A stretch of 64,000 nucleotides of DNA, from the NCBI GenBank assembly GCA_930367215.1, contig OV884058.1, positions 168,746,478 to 168,810,477 of the forward strand, given 5' to 3'. The stretch comes from Pollenia angustigena (Eukaryota > Arthropoda > Insecta > Diptera > Polleniidae). Shown here in pieces: positions 57,610 to 64,000 of this stretch (the first letter of the stretch is position 1; the number at the start of each line of letters is the position of its first letter). The notes beneath the pieces are model-generated. The model did not search any database. It worked only from the letters and a program-made list of their open reading frames with translations, and was not told the origin of the DNA. The translations under genes and the position numbers were made by a program.

Positions 57610-57904
57610 TAATTTTTTAATTTCAAAAGATTTTGTTATTCGTGCTTAATTCCCAGTTTTTATTATTGATAAAAACACTTGAAATTTATTGTTGATGGGA
57701 TAAGCTATTCCTATGCATTTCACTGGTTGCTTAGGCCAGATAATCAGGAAACTTCATCCATAAAGGTTTTAGACAAACTAAAGATATTAAACCAAATAAA
57801 ACTGTTAAACGTATAAGAATTATAGCAACAGTTCTACTTGTAACAATATCAAAGTTTAAACAAAACACATCAACAATAAACAACAGTGGGTTCATCTCAT
57901 CTTA
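57610..57904 (-). repeat. Inverted satellite monomer
   Basis: About 295 bp of the 470-bp unit in minus orientation, from the complement of AAAATCTTTTGAAATT to CATCTTA. It meets the plus array at 57,901 with a shared CTTA. Confidence 0.85.
57707..57752 (-). ncRNA. Hammerhead ribozyme, box 1 mutated
   Basis: All parts of the motif are present, but the first box reads CTGATTA instead of CTGATGA. Loss of the conserved G should abolish cleavage. Confidence 0.75.
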
Positions 57905-58322
57905 TCCCATCAACAATAAATTTCAAGTGTTTTTATCAATAATAAAAACTGGGAATTAAGCACGAATAACAAAATCTTTTGAAATTAAAATTTTGTATTC
58001 CCAAAAATTGAAATTACTTTTTGATAATAAACAGGCAGTGCACGGCCTAAAAAACACTTAATTGACAACATCTTTTGTAAGTTGTTGTTTTTTTTCATTT
58101 TGTTTTTCTTAACCTACTTACAACTACAATTAATGTTGAGAGAATTTCAACTAATTGTAGTGGGGAAATGTAAGATGAGATGAACCCACTGTTGTTTATT
58201 GTTGATGTGTTTTGTTTAAACTTTGATATTGTTACAAGTAGAACTGTTGCTATAATTCTTATACGTTTAACAGTTTTATTTGGTTTAATATCTTTAGTTT
58301 GTCTAAAACCTTTATGGATGAA

Positions 58323-58368
58323 GTTTCCTGATGATCTGGCGTAAGCAACCAGTGAAATGCATAGGAAT
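58323..58368 (+). ncRNA. Hammerhead ribozyme, unit 1
   Basis: GTTTC (stem I, 58323-58327), CTGATGA (58328-58334), TCTGG with CCAGT around CGTAAGCAA (stem II), GAA (58354-58356), ATGCAT (stem III, self-complementary), A (cleaved position, 58363) and GGAAT (stem I, 58364-58368). Stem I pairs C-G, U-G, U-A, U-A, G-U. Stem III has no loop, so two RNAs or two adjacent units would pair, as in other satellite hammerheads. Confidence 0.85.
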
Positions 58369-58792
58369 AGCTTATCCCATCAACAATAAATTTCAAGTGT
58401 TTTTATCAATAATAAAAACTGGGAATTAAGCACGAATAACAAAATCTTTTGAAATTAAAATTTTTTATTCCCAAAAATTGAAATTACTTTTTGATAATAA
58501 ACAGGCAGTGCACGGCCTAAAAAACACTTAATTGACAACATCTTTTGTAAGTTGTTGTTTTTTTTCATTTTGTTTTTCTTAACCTACTTACAACTACAAT
58601 TAATGTTGAGAGAATTTCAACTAATTGTAGTGGGGAAATGTAAGATGAGATGAACCCACTGTTGTTTATTGTTGATGTGTTTTGTTTAAACTTTGATATT
58701 GTTACAAGTAGAACTGTTGCTATAATTCTTATACGTTTAACAGTTTTATTTGGTTTAATATCTTTAGTTTGTCTAAAACCTTTATGGATGAA

Positions 58793-58838
58793 GTTTCCTG
58801 ATGATCTGGCCTAAGCAACCAGTGAAATGCATAGGAAT
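58793..58838 (+). ncRNA. Hammerhead ribozyme, unit 2
   Basis: Same motif as unit 1 with loop CCTAAGCAA. Confidence 0.85.
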
Positions 58839-59262
58839 AGCTTATCCCATCAACAATAAATTTCAAGTGTTTTTATCAATAATAAAAACTGGGAATTAAG
58901 CACGAATAACAAAATCTTTTGAAATTAAAATTTTGTATTCCCAAAAATTGAAATTACTTTTTGATAATAAACAGGCAGTGCACGGCCTAAAAAACACTTA
59001 ATTGACAACATCTTTTGTAAGTTGTTGTTTTTTTTCATTTTGTTTTTCTTAACCTACTTACAACTACAATTAATGTTGAGAGAATTTCAACTAATTGTAG
59101 TGGGGAAATGTAAGATGAGATGAACCCACTGTTGTTTATTGTTGATGTGTTTTGTTTAAACTTTGATATTGTTACAAGTAGAACTGTTGCTATAATTCTT
59201 ATACGTTTAACAGTTTTATTTGGTTTAATATCTTTAGTTTGTCTAAAACCTTTATGGATGAA

Positions 59263-59308
59263 GTTTCCTGATGATCTGGCCTAAGCAACCAGTGAAATGC
59301 ATAGGAAT
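59263..59308 (+). ncRNA. Hammerhead ribozyme, unit 3
   Basis: Identical to the motif of unit 2. Confidence 0.85.
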
Positions 59309-59732
59309 AGCTTATCCCATCAACAATAAATTTCAAGTGTTTTTATCAATAATAAAAACTGGGAATTAAGCACGAATAACAAAATCTTTTGAAATTAAAA
59401 TTTTGTATTCCCAAAAATTGAAATTACTTTTTGATAATAAACAGGCAGTGCACGGCCTAAAAAACACTTAATTGACAACATCTTTTGTAAGTTGTTGTTT
59501 TTTTTCATTTTGTTTTTCTTAACCTACTTACAACTACAATTAATGTTGAGAGAATTTCAACTAATTGTAGTGGGGAAATGTAAGATGAGATGAACCCACT
59601 GTTGTTTATTGTTGATGTGTTTTGTTTAAACTTTGATATTGTTACAAGTAGAACTGTTGCTATAATTCTTATACGTTTAACAGTTTTATTTGGTTTAATA
59701 TCTTTAGTTTGTCTAAAACCTTTATGGATGAA

Positions 59733-59778
59733 GTTTCCTGATGATCTGGCCTAAGCAACCAGTGAAATGCATAGGAAT
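59733..59778 (+). ncRNA. Hammerhead ribozyme, unit 4
   Basis: Identical to the motif of unit 2. Confidence 0.85.
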
Positions 59779-60202
59779 AGCTTATCCCATCAACAATAAA
59801 TTTCAAGTGTTTTTATCAATAATAAAAACTGGGAATTAAGCACGAATAACAAAATCTTTTGAAATTAAAATTTTGTATTCCCAAAAATTGAAATTACTTT
59901 TTGATAATAAACAGGCAGTGCACGGCCTAAAAAACACTTAATTGACAACATCTTTTGTAAGTTGTTGTTTTTTTTCATTTTGTTTTTCTTAACCTACTTA
60001 CAACTACAATTAATGTTGAGAGAATTTCAACTAATTGTAGTGGGGAAATGTAAGATGAGATGAACCCACTGTTGTTTATTGTTGATGTGTTTTGTTTAAA
60101 CTTTGATATTGTTACAAGTAGAACTGTTGCTATAATTCTTATACGTTTAACAGTTTTATTTGGTTTAATATCTTTAGTTTGTCTAAAACCTTTATGGATG
60201 AA

Positions 60203-60248
60203 GTTTCCTGATGATCTGGCCTAAGCAACCAGTGAAATGCATAGGAAT
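60203..60248 (+). ncRNA. Hammerhead ribozyme, unit 5
   Basis: Identical to the motif of unit 2. Confidence 0.85.
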
Positions 60249-61469
60249 AGCTTATCCCATCAACAATAAATTTCAAGTGTTTTTATCAATAATAAAAACT
60301 GGGAATTAAGCACGAATAACAAAATCTTTTGAAATTAAAATTTTGTATTCCCAAAAATTGAAATTACTTTTTGATAATAAACAGGCAGTGCACGGCCTAA
60401 AAAAACACTTAATTGACAACATCTTTTGTAAATTGTTGTTTTTTTCATTTTGTTTTTCTTAACCTACTTACAACTACAATTAATGTTGAGAGAATTTCAA
60501 CCAGTGATGTTAACCGTACGGTTATTACCCTTTTTTAGGGTAATTTTGAGCCGCAAAAGGTAGCAAGGTAATTTTTTTTTAAAATACGGTAATTTAAAGA
60601 AAGTTGGATTTTTGGTATGTATATACTAACATAAGTAGGTTTTATAATATTAACTTTTGCGAGGTGATTTTCAGTTTAAAAATTGATAAATTTTATAACA
60701 AAAAATTAAGAACTTTAATTATGTTTCTGCAAATTTTTTTCGTAAAACCGATAAGTGCAAAATAAGAAAAATGAAATTACTCTTGTTTATTATTAATTTT
60801 ATATTAAAAATCAAAAATTCTTAAACGTAAAAAATAGATGAAATAGTATTTTATTTTTTTATATCAGATTTTTACCGTGCGTAGATATGACCACTAGGGG
60901 AATAACCAATATTTTGGCATAGTACCATGAGGTCAACCATGTCCTAGTAACCAAAGAAATCATAATCTTTTGTAATTTTTCTCAAAAAAGTTCAGGCACC
61001 AATTGGTTTTTCTAAACCAATGCAATATTGAATATTCATAATTTTATACGGTGTTTTTTATTCTGTTTTAATTTTTTTTTTGTTAAACAAGGTAAAAGAT
61101 ACGTTTTAGTTTGCAAAAAAATCTCTTACCATCTCTAAATATTAATGAAATTTCATACTTGAACTATTTTTTGTTTTAAATAAACATATTATTAATTTTT
61201 CTTAACCAAAAAGAAAATTAAAAATTTTCAAAACTTAATTGCGGTTGGTGCGTGAACTTAACGAAAAAATAAATATACGTTCCCGTAAAGTTGTTTATGC
61301 TCTATCGGACGTTGCTATGCCAATTTTGATATTTTAAAAAATTGTTAAAAAGTTATATCCCTAATGACAACTGTTCATCGATTTCTTGCAAAAAGTAAAA
61401 ATTGAAAAATTTGAGCTGACTGTCTTTAGAGCAGCAAGTGCAGTATGTACGCTAAGCGTATTAAATAAA

Positions 61470-62215
61470 AAAATAAAACTTTGTATTCCCGAAAATGACT
61501 TTGATAATATAATTGCATGTGCCCGTGCATAGAACTGAATTGGCAAATTGGTTTAGTTCGTTGTTTTCTTACGAAGACAATAGAATGAAGCGGTTTGTTT
61601 TTTAATTTTGTTTTTTCTTTTAACCCACTTACAACTACAATTCGAGTCGGAAAGAACCCAACCAATTGTAGGGGGATGTAAGAAAAGATAAACTCACTGT
61701 TAATTGTTGGTGTTTTGTTTAAGCTTTGATATTGTTACAGGTAAAACTTAGAGTGTTTATAAGGGTGAGTTCCAAAACATCAGTTGCAAAGCAACTCGCT
61801 TTTTTAAGTGCTCTCTACCAAGCAACCGTGAAAAATTTTACAATGTTATCTGTACCAAAGTTCACTAAAAACAATATCGATGCGTACACAATAATCAAAC
61901 TAGATATAGTTAAACTCCATGATACTTTTTTGACTTTGACTGCAAAGTATTATGATGTTTAGGAACTCAGCCTAACTCTTATTCGCTTAAGGTTTTATTT
62001 GTTTAATATTTTTGGCTTTTCTAAAATTTTTGGAAAAGGTTTCCTGATGAGCTGGTGTAAGCAACCGGCGAAATGCGCATAGAGGCTTGCTTTCCCTCAA
62101 CAATAAATTTCAGTGTATTTATCAAATATGAAAAACTGGGAATTTAGCACGTCATACGAAGATCGTATTAATGATAAACTTTGTATTCCCGAAAATGACT
62201 TTGATAAAAATATTT
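61470..62215 (+). repeat. Diverged satellite units inside the hAT element
   Basis: Matches the 470-bp unit in order: TATTCCCGAAAATGACTTTG, GTGCCCGTGCATAG, ACTTACAACTACAATT, TTTGATATTGTTACAGGTAA, the hammerhead, TCAACAATAAATTTCA and TATTCCCGAAAATGACTTTG again. An unmatched segment (about 61,750-61,965) contains a chance open frame. Confidence 0.8.
62039..62086 (+). ncRNA. Hammerhead ribozyme, diverged, canonical
   Basis: GTTTC, CTGATGA, GCTGG with CCGGC around TGTAAGCAA, GAA, ATGCGCAT, A, GAGGC. Compared with the array, both sides of stem II changed to keep or improve pairing (G-C at the base), stem III is longer, and stem I is kept with G-U pairs. Confidence 0.85.
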
Positions 62216-62237
62216 TGAGTTGAATGAATATACATAT

Positions 62238-63012
62238 GGGCATATCCGTCAAAAGGTCCACCGTGTCCGAAAATTTAAAAGTTATTAAAAGCTGATTATT
62301 TTACGATATTATTATAGAGAAATATTTAGATTTTACTAATTTTATAAATTTACCATACATTTTTTCACTTAGATGAACAACCAGACTGCAAAGTTGTGCA
62401 ATCGTAATTTCTTTTTTGTGAGAATGTTTTATTGTATGTTTCCTTCAATATTATCTTCCTGAAAAGAGGTGATATTTGATAAAAACTATTCCAAAAAAAT
62501 TTTCTTACATGGTCTGTAATCTAAGGAAGAGTTCAAAGAGCAATATGGTATTCGGATTAACGGTAAATTTTTATTTTCTTTTAATCATTATTCAGTTCAA
62601 TTATTATGGAAAAATTTCACGTTCGAAATGTCACGTATCGACCCAGATTTTGGCTTAAAAAAAAGAAAGTACAGAAGATTTTGGAATCAAACCAAAGACA
62701 TTTGAATGTTACATTGCCACGTAAAATTCTCAAAGTAGTTTGACTAAAAAATTGTGCCAGTTTTCGCTTAATTACGCCTTTTTATACATGGCCACAAAAA
62801 CTACTTCTATTTGTTTCACAATCGAACCGCTACTTCTTTTGTCATTATCTTTGACCTAAAATCGCGCCCTCCACAAACTTTCGCATAGATAACAGTACTT
62901 TCTTAGTGCTATAATTTAAGGGTTAAGAGAACGTAAAAATATTTGTTGTTTTAAATGTTATTGCATTTTTGATGCGTACGACTGTCACGTTCAACACTTT
63001 GGATTTGCCCAT
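62238..63012. mobile_element. GGGCA-ended element, copy 2
   Basis: Homologous to 48368-49122 throughout, from GGGCATATCC to GGATTTGCCCATATATG. It lies inside the hAT element. Confidence 0.65.
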
Positions 63013-63264
63013 ATATGTACCTATTTTATTCAAAATTATTTTACTTCCTTATTCATAAAAAAAAATTTTTCTTAAAACACATTTAACAGGCGATGGACCT
63101 ATTGCTTTTAATATAAATTTTACTACACAATCAATCGCATGTCATTTGGAATCAGCATATTAATGTTTTGATAAAAAAAATCTTTGCGTACGGTAATTTC
63201 TTCTCAAAAAAGGTAATTTTAAGAGGTCCGCAAGGTAGTGAAAAAATAAAAGTTAACATCACTG

Positions 63265-63617
63265 ATTTCAACTAATTGTAGTGGGGAAATGTAAGATGAG
63301 ATGAACCCACTGTTGTTTATTGTTGATGTGTTTTGTTTAAACTTTGATATTGTTACAAGTAGAACTGTTGCTATAATTCTTATACGTTTAACAGTTTTAT
63401 TTGGTTTAATATCTTTAGTTTGTCTAAAACCTTTATGGATGAAGTTTCCTGATGATCTGGCCTAAGCAACCAGTGAAATGCATAGAAATAGCTTATCCCA
63501 TCAACAATAAATTTCAAGTGTTTTTATCAATAATAAAACTGGGAATTAAGCACGAATAACAAAATCTTTTGAAATTAAAATTTTGTATTCCCAAAAATTG
63601 AAATTACTTTTTGATTT
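63265..63617 (+). repeat. Satellite array, resumed after the hAT
   Basis: The remainder of unit 6 (to 63491) and about 126 bp of a seventh unit, ending at TTGATTTAATTTTTT. The array border is at about 63,617. Confidence 0.93.
63444..63489 (+). ncRNA. Hammerhead ribozyme, unit 6
   Basis: Same motif with GAAAT in place of GGAAT, which replaces a U-G by a U-A pair in stem I. Confidence 0.85.
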
Positions 63618-63864
63618 AATTTTTTTTTTTTTTATTTTATTGTGTTTTGGATTTTCCCCATAAACTTTGTTTTTTGTACCTTTTGTTGAGGACAGTTACT
63701 TCCGGCAATTACGCTTGTACCATTTTATTAGCCACTTATAACGCTTTTATCCTATACTTTAAATTATCATGGAAATTGAATACTCAACACAGGGTCAGTA
63801 AGGGTAATGTTGCCTAACAGCCGTAGCATATTTGGCGCAAAATTGGGTCTTAATCATATACTGG
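63618..63864. other. Poly-T and spacer, no feature
   Basis: A T-rich run at 63,615-63,640 and AT-rich spacer. Confidence 0.3.
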
Positions 63865-63999
63865 TCAAATGGCTGTACATAGGTGGAAAAGCTGTAGACT
63901 GCAAATATCAGCCTGCATTGGAGTAACGGGCGCTATGCGCACTAGTTCTTCAAAGGCACTGAATTTTACATTGTACCTTTTTCCAATAGATTCGTACCT
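63865..63999 (-). other. Unrecognised open frame at the window edge
   Basis: The minus strand is open for 44 codons from the window edge to a TGA at 63865-63867, with fairly balanced composition (KFSAFEELVRIAPVTPMQAD). It could be an exon or a transposon fragment; no family was recognised. Confidence 0.25.
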
Positions 64000-64000
64000 A

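Larger units (their letters stand above)
57901..60501 (+). repeat. 470-bp tandem satellite array
   Basis: Five full units (57901, 58371, 58841, 59311, 59781) and the first 251 bp of a sixth (60251). The period is exactly 470 measured from CTTATCCCATCAACAATAAA. Units are almost identical; for example unit 1 has GGCGTAAG where the others have GGCCTAAG. Each unit ends with a complete hammerhead motif. No ORF spans a unit. Homogeneity points to recent amplification. Confidence 0.97.
60502..63264. mobile_element. hAT-type non-autonomous element inserted in satellite unit 6
   Basis: 2,763 bp, ends CAGTGATGTTAAC and the inverse GTTAACATCACTG, with a perfect 8-bp duplication ATTTCAAC (60494-60501 and 63265-63272). 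Subterminal CGTACGGT and AAGGTAATTTT words occur on both sides. No transposase was found. It carries a diverged satellite stretch (61470-62215) and a GGGCA-ended element (62238-63012). Removing it and one duplication restores a unit of exactly 470 bp. Confidence 0.92.

Noticed and set aside
61726..61962. 78-codon ORF inside the hAT insertion
   Set aside because: It runs from satellite-derived sequence into an unmatched segment, with no family similarity or start context.

Overview
This window looks like repeat-dense nuclear DNA of a fly (Diptera, probably a schizophoran such as a calyptrate or tephritid). It is strongly AT-rich and has no intact host gene, rRNA gene or ordinary tRNA gene that I can recognise. 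It is filled with insect mobile elements: Penelope-like, Jockey-clade, a second non-LTR type, gypsy, DD41D mariner-like, Tc1-like, several hAT elements, a Helitron, a piggyBac-type MITE, tRNA-derived SINEs and many other MITEs. The organism call is an inference from these families; no single-copy marker is present.

Layout. 1-5,100: hAT tail, then a head-to-head pair of nearly identical Penelope-like elements (PLEs). 5,200-12,240: MITEs, mariner relics and a pogo/Tigger-like MITE, ending with a deleted DD41D mariner. 12,700-15,140: SINE piece and a gypsy pol tail split by an 862-bp MITE. 16,290-19,100: two 5'-truncated non-LTR relics on the minus strand. 21,090-25,400: more mariner relics, a second deleted DD41D mariner hosting a MITE, and a long dispersed fly repeat hosting another MITE. 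26,190-30,540: a decayed hAT split by a 2.8-kb non-autonomous Helitron carrying about 12 tandem copies of a 118-bp unit. 30,680-39,850: duplicated modules, MITEs inside MITEs, and a Jockey fragment. 40,380-45,680: dispersed fly repeat, piggyBac MITE, single ribozyme-satellite remnant, inverted SINE pair. 46,150-56,600: Tc1 element, two hAT MITEs with perfect 8-bp target duplications, a long-TIR hAT keeping only its dimerisation domain, and a pogo-like element. 56,670-57,271: composite MITE. 57,610-63,617: a near-homogeneous 470-bp tandem satellite interrupted by a 2.76-kb hAT insertion.

The most interesting system is the 470-bp satellite. Every monomer carries a complete type I hammerhead ribozyme core: CUGAUGA, a stem II hairpin, GAAA, a self-complementary stem III (AUGCAU, or AUGCGCAU in older copies), a UA cleavage position, and a stem I formed by GUUUC and GGAAU/GAAAC. 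Diverged copies elsewhere in the window keep the fold with compensating changes. The PLE copies carry a second hammerhead-like core in their terminal repeats. This matches the arrangement known for animal retrozymes (small tandem hammerhead elements thought to be copied by PLE machinery), so the window may hold both a retrozyme-like satellite and a candidate helper element. That pairing is an inference.

Nested insertions give a partial chronology, and several internal empty sites (same flank with and without the insert) prove mobility from this sequence alone.
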